This document shows, one piece after another, positions 24,667-32,452 of a stretch of 64,000 nucleotides of DNA. Origin of the DNA: Zhihengliuella flava (GTDB lineage: Bacteria > Actinomycetota > Actinomycetes > Actinomycetales > Micrococcaceae); the NCBI RefSeq assembly GCF_015751895.1, contig NZ_JADOTZ010000001.1, forward strand, positions 1,922,001 through 1,986,000, written 5' to 3'. The position numbers were made by a program, and so were the translations under genes. The notes under the pieces are model-generated. The model worked only from the letters and a program-made list of their open reading frames with translations. It was not told the DNA's origin and did not search any database. Each line of letters opens with the position of its first letter. Position 1 is the stretch's first letter.

Positions 24667-25601
24667 GACGTGGCTCCTTCGGTGACGGCGGTCGGGGCGG
24701 TGGCGCTGGCGGCCCGGCGCGGCTTGCGCAGGCGTGGGTTGGTGATCTCGTCGACGGCGTAGTTGCACATGGCCAGCGCGTAGGCGACGAGGGCGATGGC
24801 GAGGCCCGAGGGGGCGAAGATCCACCACTGGCCGAGCATGAGCGCACCATCCGTGGAGGCCCAGAACAGGTTGGTGCCCCAGGAGATCGTGTTCGCGTCG
24901 CCCAGCCCGAGGAACTCCAGGCCGGCCTGGGCGCCGATCGCACCGATCACGCTGCCGAGCAGGGTGGTCATGACGATGGAGGCCATGTTGGGCAGGATCT
25001 CCCGCAGCATGATGCGCAGCGGGCGCTCACCCGACACCAGTGCGGCGCTGATGTAATCCTTGCCGCGAATCGACAACGCCTGTGAGCGCAGCACGCGGGC
25101 GCTGCCGGCCCAACCGGTGATGACGAGGACGATGATGACGGTGCCCAGCCCGGGCGGCATGAATGCCGCGAGGATGACGAGCAGGGGGAGTCCCGGCAGC
25201 AGCAGGAAGACGTTCGTCAGGAGGGAGAGGACGTCGTCGACCGCTTTGCCGAAGTACGCGCAGGCGAGTCCGATGATGATGCCGACGACGGTGGCGAGGG
25301 TTCCGGCGATGAAGCCGACGAACAGCGAGGAGCGCGAGCCCCACACGGTGAGGGCGAGGACGTCCTGCCCCTTGGCCGTGGTGCCGAGCCAGTGTTCGCC
25401 GCTGGGGGCCGAGGCGCCGCCGGAGCCGATGCGCGATGGGTCCTCCGGGAAGATGATCGGGGCCAGGAGGGCGAGGAGGACGAAGACGGCCAGGATGCTC
25501 AGCCCGGCGACGGCCTTGCTGTTGCGGCCCAGCGCGCGGAGGAAGCGGAGCGAGGCGCGGCCTCGACCGGTGCCGAGGGCCTGGGGTGAGGGGAAAGTCA
25601 T
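24663..25601 (-). CDS. Oligopeptide-type ABC permease (DppC-like)
   Basis: A 312-residue membrane subunit with an N-terminal cytoplasmic tail, one membrane helix (AGLSILAVFVLLALLAPIIF), a DppC-type extracytoplasmic segment (GTTAKGQDVL) and five more helices. The EAA-type loop is about SIRGKDYISAALVSGERPLRIMLREILPN. It lies between the DppB-like permease and the ATPases, and overlaps the ATPase start by 4 bp. Confidence 0.95.
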   Translation of the reverse strand: MTFPSPQALGTGRGRASLRFLRALGRNSKAVAGLSILAVFVLLALLAPIIFPEDPSRIGSGGASAPSGEHWLGTTAKGQDVLALTVWGSRSSLFVGFIAGTLATVVGIIIGLACAYFGKAVDDVLSLLTNVFLLLPGLPLLVILAAFMPPGLGTVIIVLVITGWAGSARVLRSQALSIRGKDYISAALVSGERPLRIMLREILPNMASIVMTTLLGSVIGAIGAQAGLEFLGLGDANTISWGTNLFWASTDGALMLGQWWIFAPSGLAIALVAYALAMCNYAVDEITNPRLRKPRRAASATAPTAVTEGATS

Positions 25602-25614
25602 GAGAGCCTCCGGG

Positions 25615-26592
25615 TTAGCCGACCCGCACGCGCGGATCGAGGCGGACGTACACGAGGTCGACCAGGAAGTTCGCCAGCAGCACGGCGGCGGTGATGGTGA
25701 GGAACAGCCCCTGCATCAGTGGGTAGTCGAGGCCCTGGACGGCGGCGAGGAGCTGATATCCGACGCCCGGATAGGCAAAGACCACCTCCGTGAGTAGCGC
25801 GCCGCCGACGATGAACCCGAGGCTCATGCCGATGTTGGTGACGGACGGCAGCAGCGCGTTGCGGGCGGCGTAGTTGAACATGATGCGGCGCGGGCGGAGC
25901 CCCTTGGCCTCGGCCATCAGGATGTAGTCCTCGGCGTTGGTCGAGATCATGGTGTTGCGCATGCCGAGCATCCAGCCGCCGATCGAGACCAGCACGATCG
26001 ACAGGGCCGGTAGGACGAGGTGTGCGGCGACGTCGGCGATGAAGTCCGCGTCCCAGGAGGGGGTCATGCCAACGGAGAAGGCGTGCCGCAGTGGGGCGAT
26101 GCCCCAAGCGACGCCGAAGACATACAGCGAGCCCATGGCCAGCCAGAAGTATGGGAACGAGCCGATGAAGACCAGCAGCGGCGGGGTCACGGAGTCCAGC
26201 ACGCCGCCGCGGCGCCAGGCCGCGAGGATTCCGAGCAGGTTGCCGATGATGACCGCGATGAGCAGCGACACGGCGCCGAGCAGGAGCGTCCACGGCAGCT
26301 GCGCCGCGATGACGTCGCTGACGGGAGTCGGGAAGCGGGAGATGGAGACTCCGAAGTCCCCGGTGAGAACACGGCCGAGGTAGGCGAAGTACTCCTGCCA
26401 CCACGGCCCGCCCTCGACGCCGAGGAGGCGCTGGAGCGATTCGACCTGTTGCGGGTCCAGCCGCTGCTGGGAACGCGACAGCATACGGGTAACGGGGTCG
26501 CCCGGCATGAGCCGGGGAAGCATGAAATTGAGGGTGATCGAGGCCCAGAATGCGATGAGGTAGAAACCGAGCCTGCGCAGGATGAAGCCCAT
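25615..26592 (-). CDS. Oligopeptide-type ABC permease (DppB-like)
   Basis: A 325-residue membrane subunit starting MGFILRRLGFYLIAFWASITLNF, the usual DppB opening, at the ATG at 26592 with a GGAAGGA site upstream. The PGDP motif (MPGDPVTRML) after the first helix and the loop ILMAEAKGLRPRRIMFNYAARNALLPS are typical. It is separated from the binding-protein gene by 129 bp holding a strong hairpin, and from the next permease by 13 bp. Confidence 0.95.
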   Translation of the reverse strand: MGFILRRLGFYLIAFWASITLNFMLPRLMPGDPVTRMLSRSQQRLDPQQVESLQRLLGVEGGPWWQEYFAYLGRVLTGDFGVSISRFPTPVSDVIAAQLPWTLLLGAVSLLIAVIIGNLLGILAAWRRGGVLDSVTPPLLVFIGSFPYFWLAMGSLYVFGVAWGIAPLRHAFSVGMTPSWDADFIADVAAHLVLPALSIVLVSIGGWMLGMRNTMISTNAEDYILMAEAKGLRPRRIMFNYAARNALLPSVTNIGMSLGFIVGGALLTEVVFAYPGVGYQLLAAVQGLDYPLMQGLFLTITAAVLLANFLVDLVYVRLDPRVRVG

Positions 26593-26654
26593 GGCAGTCC
26601 TTCCGAAGGGAGGGTGGTCGGGCGCGGCGGCGCATGGCCCGCACCCGGGAGGGG

Positions 26655-26691
26655 ATCTGCTGGGCCCGGAGGACATCCGGGCCCAGCAGAT
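26655..26691 (-). terminator. 16-bp perfect hairpin between binding-protein and permease genes
   Basis: ATCTGCTGGGCCCGGA (26655-26670) pairs fully with 26676-26691 around a 5-base loop. No T run follows. In transporter operons a stem here usually stabilises the binding-protein mRNA and lets only part of transcription continue to the membrane subunits, so it is likely an attenuator or processing site and not an operon end. Confidence 0.65.
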
Positions 26692-26721
26692 GGTGACGGC
26701 GGGGCGCCGCCCCGGCAGTGG

Positions 26722-28386
26722 CTACTCGGCCGGTTCGAGCGAGGTCAGCACCAGCACCGTCGTCGGCGCCCGCGTTGCCAACGTGGCGTAGGGGTTCTCC
26801 TCGGTAGGCCAGCCGACGAAGCGCTCGGTCGTGTAGGCGCCCCACTCCGGGCCCGGGAAGAGCGGCACGACGGGAGCCAGTTCGGCGTAGAGGGCCTGGA
26901 GTTCGTCCATGATGCGCTGCTGCTCGCGCTCGTCCGCGGTCGCCGCGAACTCGGCTAGCAGGTCGTCTGCTTCCTTGCTGCCGAACCGGTGGTAGTTGTC
27001 AAACGTCTGCTCGCCGACCGGTTTGACCGATTCTGTGGACATAAGGTTGCGGTAGTACTGGTACGGCGTGGGTGCGTTAGCGCTCCACACGATGCCCGTC
27101 TCGAATTCGCCCGTCTCGTACCCGGCCACGACGGCGGCCCAGTCCGGCGAATCGACTGTCGCCTGCACGCCGATGTCCTGCAGGTTCTGCGCAATGACGT
27201 TGGCCACCGAGAGCCAGTCGGAAGAGGTCGAACCGACGGAGATGTCGAACGCGAAGGGCTCGCCGTCCGGCGTCGTGCGTTCTCCGTCTGGTCCGGCGGT
27301 GTATCCCGCCTCGTCCAGCAGAGCCCCAGCTGCCTCGGCGTCGTACTCGGTCCAGCCGCAGTCTGCGACGACCTCGTCGCTGCGCCACTCGTCGTAGTTA
27401 CCCGACAGTCCCGTGCAGTCGGCAGGGATGGTGTATCCGGACATGCCGACGTCGACAACCTGTTCCCGGTCGACAGCCATGCTCAGCGCCTTGCGGACAT
27501 CCGGATCGGAGAACATATCGAGTGTCGTGTTGAGCTGCCAGTTGATTTCGGCCCCCGTCGGCGGGAACCAGTAGGCCCGGTGCTCCGGATCCTTTTCCAC
27601 GAAGGTCTTCTGGATATCCGGCATGTATTGAGGCGCCCAGTCGACGTCGCCGTTGATCGCGGCGAGATTCGCGCCGTCGTTGCCGGCGAAGGCGAGCATC
27701 CGCACGCCGGGAATCTGCTGCTTCTCCGGCTGCCAGTAGTTCGGGTTCGGCAGCAGGTCGAACGACTGGGCCTGGAAGTTGGAAACCTCGGTGTAGGGGC
27801 CCGTGCCGACCGGTTCCGGGTTCTCCTCGTTGCCCGGATCCTCGAACTCGGACCAGATGTGGTGCGGGACGATGATCTGCTGGCCGACCTCGAACAGCGC
27901 CGGCGAGAACTCGCGATTGAAGGTGAACTTCACGGTCTTCTCGTCGACGGCCTCGACGGTGTCGAGGTAGTCGTAGCCGCCGAGGAGCTCGCGCTGGATC
28001 TCGAAGGTGGTCACGACATCGTCGGCAACGAACGGTTTCCCGTCGGACCAAGAGACGTCTGCACGCAGGTTAAACGTCTGGGTCAGCCCGTCCTCGCTGC
28101 TCGCCCACGACTCCGCGAGCCACGGCACGGTGTCGCCGCCGGCTGGATTGTAGATGAGCAGCGACTCATAGACGGCCTGCGTGGTCATGGGCGCGGCGTT
28201 CGGGGAGAACGGGTTGAAGTTCTGGGAGAACGTGCCCATGTCCTCGCGCGGGATGGTGAGCATCGGCGTAGCGGCCGAGTCGCCGTCGTCGTTCGCGGAG
28301 GCGGTGCAGCCGGTCAGGGCGAGGGCCCCGATCGCGGTGACGGCGCTGGCCCTGAGAAGGGCGCGCCGGATCGATGTGGCTATCAT
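26722..28386 (-). CDS. Extracellular solute-binding lipoprotein, SBP_bac_5 family
   Basis: A 554-residue lipoprotein. The signal peptide ends at a lipobox (LTGC, cysteine at residue 27). The SBP_bac_5 pattern is visible: YESLLIYNP, PWLAESWASSEDGLTQTFNLR, WSDGKPFVADDVV, FSDPDVRKALSMAVDREQVVDVG. The family binds peptides, nickel, or oligosaccharides such as cello- and xylo-oligomers. With two GH32 genes in the operon, fructo-oligosaccharides are the likely ligand. It is the first structural gene after the LacI gene, 47 bp downstream of it. Confidence 0.94.
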   Translation of the reverse strand: MIATSIRRALLRASAVTAIGALALTGCTASANDDGDSAATPMLTIPREDMGTFSQNFNPFSPNAAPMTTQAVYESLLIYNPAGGDTVPWLAESWASSEDGLTQTFNLRADVSWSDGKPFVADDVVTTFEIQRELLGGYDYLDTVEAVDEKTVKFTFNREFSPALFEVGQQIIVPHHIWSEFEDPGNEENPEPVGTGPYTEVSNFQAQSFDLLPNPNYWQPEKQQIPGVRMLAFAGNDGANLAAINGDVDWAPQYMPDIQKTFVEKDPEHRAYWFPPTGAEINWQLNTTLDMFSDPDVRKALSMAVDREQVVDVGMSGYTIPADCTGLSGNYDEWRSDEVVADCGWTEYDAEAAGALLDEAGYTAGPDGERTTPDGEPFAFDISVGSTSSDWLSVANVIAQNLQDIGVQATVDSPDWAAVVAGYETGEFETGIVWSANAPTPYQYYRNLMSTESVKPVGEQTFDNYHRFGSKEADDLLAEFAATADEREQQRIMDELQALYAELAPVVPLFPGPEWGAYTTERFVGWPTEENPYATLATRAPTTVLVLTSLEPAE

Positions 28387-28433
28387 GAAGTGACCTCTTC
28401 CGGATCAAGTGGTGGTGCGGGAGGGTGAGTTCT

Positions 28434-29468
28434 TCAGTGGAGTGCGAATCCAACTGAGGAACGTTGGCGCAGCGGGCAGTCGAGGGCGAGGTGCGAACTC
28501 GTCTTCTGGCTGCCTGCTGTTAGTTCGGTCAGTTTCCTGACCCCGGCGGCACCCATCTCCTCGAAAGGGAGGGCGACCGTCGTCAGACCTGGCCGAAGAC
28601 TGTCAGCCAGTGCCTGCTGATCATCGAAGCCGATGATCGAGATTTCGTGGGGGATTCGCAGACCCCGTTCCTTGACGGCGTCGTACGCGCCCATCGCCAT
28701 TCGGTCGTTTCCGCAGAAGAGCGCCGTCGGCGGGTTCGGTCCGTCGAGGAGTTCCGCGGCACCGCGGTACCCGCTCTCCGCAGTGCCGTCGCCCGCGACG
28801 ATCCGCCGATCGGGGAGCGGGACGCTCGCGGCGGAGAGCTCGTCCGCGAAGCCCCGGAGGCGTCCTACCTGAGCAGGAATGCCGAGTGGGAGGGTGAGGT
28901 GGCCGATCTCGCGGTGGCCAGCGGCTAGTAACTCACGCGCGGCCGCCCGGCCGCCGGACTCCTCATCCGGCACAATGCTTGGCAGCTGGCCAGACTCGTC
29001 GTAGCAGTGGACCAGCACGCAGGGGATCTGGTGCGCGTTCTCTGGGACACGAATGGCCTGGTGCCATGAAGCCGCGATGATGACGCCCTCGACGCGCTGT
29101 TCGAGCAGTTTTTCAATCGCCACCGATTCCATGGCCTCGTCGTCCTCACTCGGCGCAATGAGCAGAAACCGTTCGTCCTCCCAGGTGCGCCGCTGGGCAC
29201 CCGTGATGATGTCTGCGGCGAAAGGGCTAGTCACGATCTCGGTGACCAGACCGAAGAGCCCTGATCGCTGGCTAGCGAGTGCTCGCGCGGCGGCGTTGCG
29301 TCGATAGCCGAGTTGTGCGGCAGAGGCGAGGACGCGCTCCCGAGTCGTATCCGGGATGCTGATGTCGGAGCGCTCATTGAGGACAAACGAAACGGCCGCA
29401 CGGCTGACTCCTGCTGTACGCGCGACGTCGGCCATGGTGACCGCCCGTCCTGAGCTGTTTCCAGTCAC
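28434..29468 (-). CDS. LacI family transcriptional regulator of the fructan operon
   Basis: A 344-residue repressor. The N-terminal helix-turn-helix and hinge are MADVARTAGVSRAAVSFVLNE to RRNAAARALASQRSG, followed by the periplasmic-binding-like domain (IVTSPFAADIITGAQ, GVIIAASW, TALFCGNDRMAMGAYDAVKERGLRIPHEISIIGFDD). The gene is first in the minus-strand operon, and palindromes at 29502-29549 overlap its promoter region, so it should repress itself and the transporter/GH32 genes until a fructose-containing ligand binds. Confidence 0.94.
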   Translation of the reverse strand: MTGNSSGRAVTMADVARTAGVSRAAVSFVLNERSDISIPDTTRERVLASAAQLGYRRNAAARALASQRSGLFGLVTEIVTSPFAADIITGAQRRTWEDERFLLIAPSEDDEAMESVAIEKLLEQRVEGVIIAASWHQAIRVPENAHQIPCVLVHCYDESGQLPSIVPDEESGGRAAARELLAAGHREIGHLTLPLGIPAQVGRLRGFADELSAASVPLPDRRIVAGDGTAESGYRGAAELLDGPNPPTALFCGNDRMAMGAYDAVKERGLRIPHEISIIGFDDQQALADSLRPGLTTVALPFEEMGAAGVRKLTELTAGSQKTSSHLALDCPLRQRSSVGFALH

Positions 29469-29501
29469 AACTGCATCCTGTCCTCGCCCGGGAATGCGAT
29501 A

Positions 29502-29549
29502 ACTAACTCGTGTTAGTAGCTAACAAACCCAAGCTAACGCGCTTTAGCT
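29502..29549. promoter_or_regulatory. Tandem LacI-type operators
   Basis: ACTAAC-TCGT-GTTAGT (29502-29517) and AGCTAA-N6-TTAGCT (29532-29549) are perfect inverted repeats whose centres lie 31 bp apart, about three helical turns. A third overlapping copy, TTAG-TAG-CTAA, is at 29513-29523. All share TTAG/CTAA half-sites. They lie 34-81 bp before the LacI start. Confidence 0.65.
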
Positions 29550-29662
29550 ACGTGTGTCAAGGATCACACGGGGAGGCGGTGGACGCGTCCTGCGCAGGCT
29601 GACCTATACGTTCGAAACTGGGCACTAACCATGAGTTACCTGCAAGAATCGCTGGGTGCTGT

Positions 29663-29672
29663 GAAACGTTTC
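29663..29672. promoter_or_regulatory. GAAACGTTTC palindrome, LacI/CcpA-like site
   Basis: A perfect 10-bp palindrome about 95 bp before the start of the SbnA-like gene. CG-centred sites with A/T flanks are typical of LacI-family regulators. No regulator gene for this cluster is adjacent except the divergent fructan LacI, whose own sites differ. Weak evidence. Confidence 0.3.
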
Positions 29673-29765
29673 CAGTGTGGGGCATGATGAGCCGGTCCGG
29701 GGTAAGGCGAGTCGGTGCGGACGCCGCCTCGCCACGCCACCAAGCGATTCAGGTAAGGGGAAGCC

Positions 29766-30776
29766 GTGATCACACCGCAGGGAACCGACTGGCTGCAGAC
29801 GCCAGTGGTGGAGCTGGACCGCCTGTTTGAGGAGAGCTCCGCGCGGATCGTGGCCAAGCTGGATCAGCTCCAAGTCGCCGGCAGCACCAAGGAACGGACC
29901 GCCGCTTTTCTGCTGGACGGCGCCGAGGCCGACGGGCGCTTGAGCGCCGGCGGCACGGTGGTGGAATCCAGTTCCGGCAACCTCGGCATCGCGCTCGCCC
30001 GCCACTGCTCGCTGCGGGGCTACCGGTTCATCGCGGTGGTGGACGACAACGCCAACCCGGCCGCGATCAAGATGATGCGGGCCTTCGGCGCCGACGTCGA
30101 ACACGTCCATCCCGCGGACGGCAACCTCTTGGCGGCCCGGCGCCGCCGCGTCCAGGAACTGCTCGCCCACGTCCCCGGGGCCGTCACCACGGACCAGTAC
30201 GGCTCCGCCCACAACCCGGCCGCCCACGCGAGCTCCACCATGCCCGAATTTTTGGCCGCGGCCGGTGAGCTGGACACCCTCTTCGTGGCCACCAGCACCA
30301 CCGGCACGCTCGTGGGCTGCCAGCGCTACGTGCGCGAGCATCACCTCCCCACCCGCCTGATCGCGGTGGATGCGGCCGGCTCCGTGCTCTTCGGCGGCAC
30401 CGCTGCGCCCCGCAAACTGCCCGGCCTGGGCGCCGGGATCCTGCCGGCATTGCACGATCACGCCGCGCCGGATCAGGTGGTCAGCGTCGCCGAACCGGAC
30501 ATGGTGTGGGGATGCCGCCGGCTGGCGCGCACGGAGGGCCTCCTCGCGGGAGCGTCCACCGGCGCCATCGTCGCCGCGCTCGCCGGTCATCTAGCGCGCG
30601 GGGGCGCGGCCGACGGCGAACGCATCGGCCTGCTCGTCCACGATTCGGGCGTGCCCTACCTCGAGACGGTGTACGACGACGAGTGGGTGTCGCTCACGTA
30701 CCCGCACCAGGCCGCCGCGGCCCTGGACTCGTCCGCTCCGCTGCCGCCGTCGTCCGCCGCACGCGCCGCCGGATGA
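29766..30776 (+). CDS. Cysteine-synthase-family PLP enzyme (SbnA/y4xP-like)
   Basis: A 336-residue fold-type II PLP enzyme. K42 in AGSTKERTA should form the Schiff base, SSSGNLG binds the substrate carboxylate, and TSTTGTLVG takes the place of the glycine-rich phosphate loop. The family includes SbnA, which condenses O-phosphoserine with glutamate on the way to 2,3-diaminopropionate for siderophores. Starts with GTG after AAGGGG. Its stop overlaps the FAD-protein gene. The pairing with a decarboxylase points to a small specialised metabolite, not cysteine synthesis. Confidence 0.87.
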   Translation: MITPQGTDWLQTPVVELDRLFEESSARIVAKLDQLQVAGSTKERTAAFLLDGAEADGRLSAGGTVVESSSGNLGIALARHCSLRGYRFIAVVDDNANPAAIKMMRAFGADVEHVHPADGNLLAARRRRVQELLAHVPGAVTTDQYGSAHNPAAHASSTMPEFLAAAGELDTLFVATSTTGTLVGCQRYVREHHLPTRLIAVDAAGSVLFGGTAAPRKLPGLGAGILPALHDHAAPDQVVSVAEPDMVWGCRRLARTEGLLAGASTGAIVAALAGHLARGGAADGERIGLLVHDSGVPYLETVYDDEWVSLTYPHQAAAALDSSAPLPPSSAARAAG

Positions 30777-32452
30777 GTGCAGCACCACTGCGGGTCTGCC
30801 TCGTCGGCGCTGGCCCCAAGGCCCTATTCGCGCTGCAGGAGCTGTGCGCCCTGTGGCCGGGCGCGTCGCGGATACGGGTGGATCTGTTCGACCCGGCGGA
30901 GCCGGGCGGCGGGGCCGTCTGGGATCCCGAGCTGCCGCTCGCGTGGCGGCTGAACGCCCCCGCGGCGATGGTCGACGCCCGGGGCCCCGGATGGGACCTG
31001 CCGCTGTCCGCGTGGCTGCGGCGGCACCACCCGGAGCACGCCGAGGAGCGGTTTCCGCCCCGCGCCCTCGTCGGTGTCTACCTGCGGCAGGCCTTCGCCG
31101 CGCTCGCTGCGGATCCGCGCGTTGAGGTGCGCCATCACCGCTCGCGCGTGACGGGCCTCGGCACGGGGCCGGGCCAGATTGACCCGTCCGCCTACGATGA
31201 AGTCCTCCTCGCGACGGGTCACGCGGGCCTACCGGCCCAGTTGCGGCGGCACGCGGAGGCTGTCCCGGCGGGAGCCACGGCCACGGTGCGCGGGGCCGCC
31301 CTGACCGGCCTCGACGCCCTCCTACTGCTCACCGAATCCCGGGGCGGGCGCTGGAGCAGGACCCCCGAAGATTCACTGGCGCGCCTGACCTACCACCCCT
31401 CCGGCCATGAACCCGCGCGCGTGGTGCTGCGCTCCCGCACCGGCGCCGTGATGGCCCCCAAACCGGAGCACCAGCACCCGTGGTTGGAGCCCGTGGTCGC
31501 CGCGGCCGCCGCGCAGGTCCGGGCGTGGGGCGCGCAGGTGCGAGCGCGACCCGCCGGGGACCCCGTCTCCCTGTCCCCGCTGTGGGGCGTGCTGCTTCGG
31601 GCCGCGGGGGAGGCGGCTCGGGCCGCCAGGGTGAGCACGACGCCGTTGCGACTGTGGCGAGCCGCGCTCACCGGGAGCCCGGTGCGCGACGCAGCGGTGT
31701 CGCCGGGCCGGCAGCAGGCCGCGTACCTGAGCTCGCGCCTGGCGATCGACGCGGGCGCGGCGCCGCCGGACGAGCTGTGGCTCTGGGGACGGATCTGGCA
31801 GGGCGTTTACCGAGACCTGGTCCAAGCGCTGGACCGCATACCCCGCAGCGCGCGGGATCAGCTCCGGTTCCGCCGCGTGGCGGGCACGCTGGAGCGCGTC
31901 AGCTTCGGCCCGCCGGCGGAGACGGTCCGCAAATTCCTCGCCCTGCTGGAGTGCGGCCGGGCGGAGGTCGTCGCGACGGGCGACGACGCCCGCGAGCCGG
32001 ACGCGGGCGAGCCAGCCGCGAGCGGCACGGATGCGTCCGCTCGCGAGCTGGCCGCCCTCACCGCGGGCCCGGGTGTGCTCACCGCGCCAGCTCCTGCCGC
32101 CGGCGCGGTGACGACTACACCTAGCGCCCCGGCGTTTCGGGAGCCGCTCTACGCTGACCTGTTCCAGCGCGGGCTGATCACCGTGCGCCCGGGCGAACGC
32201 GGCGTCCTGACGGACCCGGATGCCACGTGCTTGGATGCTTACGGCCGCCGCGTCGAAGGCGTCGCGGTGCTCGGCCGGCCCACGGAGGACCCGGTGCTGG
32301 GGCATGACACGCTGGACCGTACCCTGCATGGCGACGGGCCCCGCTGGGCGCGCGGCGTCGTCGCCCGCTGGGGACACCGCGCACTGCAGGACGCGAGCGG
32401 CCTCGCCGCAACCCCCGCCTCCGCGGGGCCGAGGAAAGGGAACACCCCATGA
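30773..32452 (+). CDS. FAD/NAD(P)-binding protein
   Basis: A 559-residue protein with an N-terminal dinucleotide fold (VCLVGAGPKALFALQEL) and downstream LLATGHAG, the pattern of the NAD_binding_9 / FAD-NAD(P) family often found in metallophore and natural-product clusters. The family members are largely uncharacterised. Residues about 395-455 are Ala/Gly-rich and may be a linker. Its ATG overlaps the stop of the PLP gene and its stop overlaps the decarboxylase start, so the three proteins are made together. A flavin or nucleotide-dependent oxidoreduction of the PLP product is possible but unproven. Confidence 0.82.
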   Translation: MSAAPLRVCLVGAGPKALFALQELCALWPGASRIRVDLFDPAEPGGGAVWDPELPLAWRLNAPAAMVDARGPGWDLPLSAWLRRHHPEHAEERFPPRALVGVYLRQAFAALAADPRVEVRHHRSRVTGLGTGPGQIDPSAYDEVLLATGHAGLPAQLRRHAEAVPAGATATVRGAALTGLDALLLLTESRGGRWSRTPEDSLARLTYHPSGHEPARVVLRSRTGAVMAPKPEHQHPWLEPVVAAAAAQVRAWGAQVRARPAGDPVSLSPLWGVLLRAAGEAARAARVSTTPLRLWRAALTGSPVRDAAVSPGRQQAAYLSSRLAIDAGAAPPDELWLWGRIWQGVYRDLVQALDRIPRSARDQLRFRRVAGTLERVSFGPPAETVRKFLALLECGRAEVVATGDDAREPDAGEPAASGTDASARELAALTAGPGVLTAPAPAAGAVTTTPSAPAFREPLYADLFQRGLITVRPGERGVLTDPDATCLDAYGRRVEGVAVLGRPTEDPVLGHDTLDRTLHGDGPRWARGVVARWGHRALQDASGLAATPASAGPRKGNTP

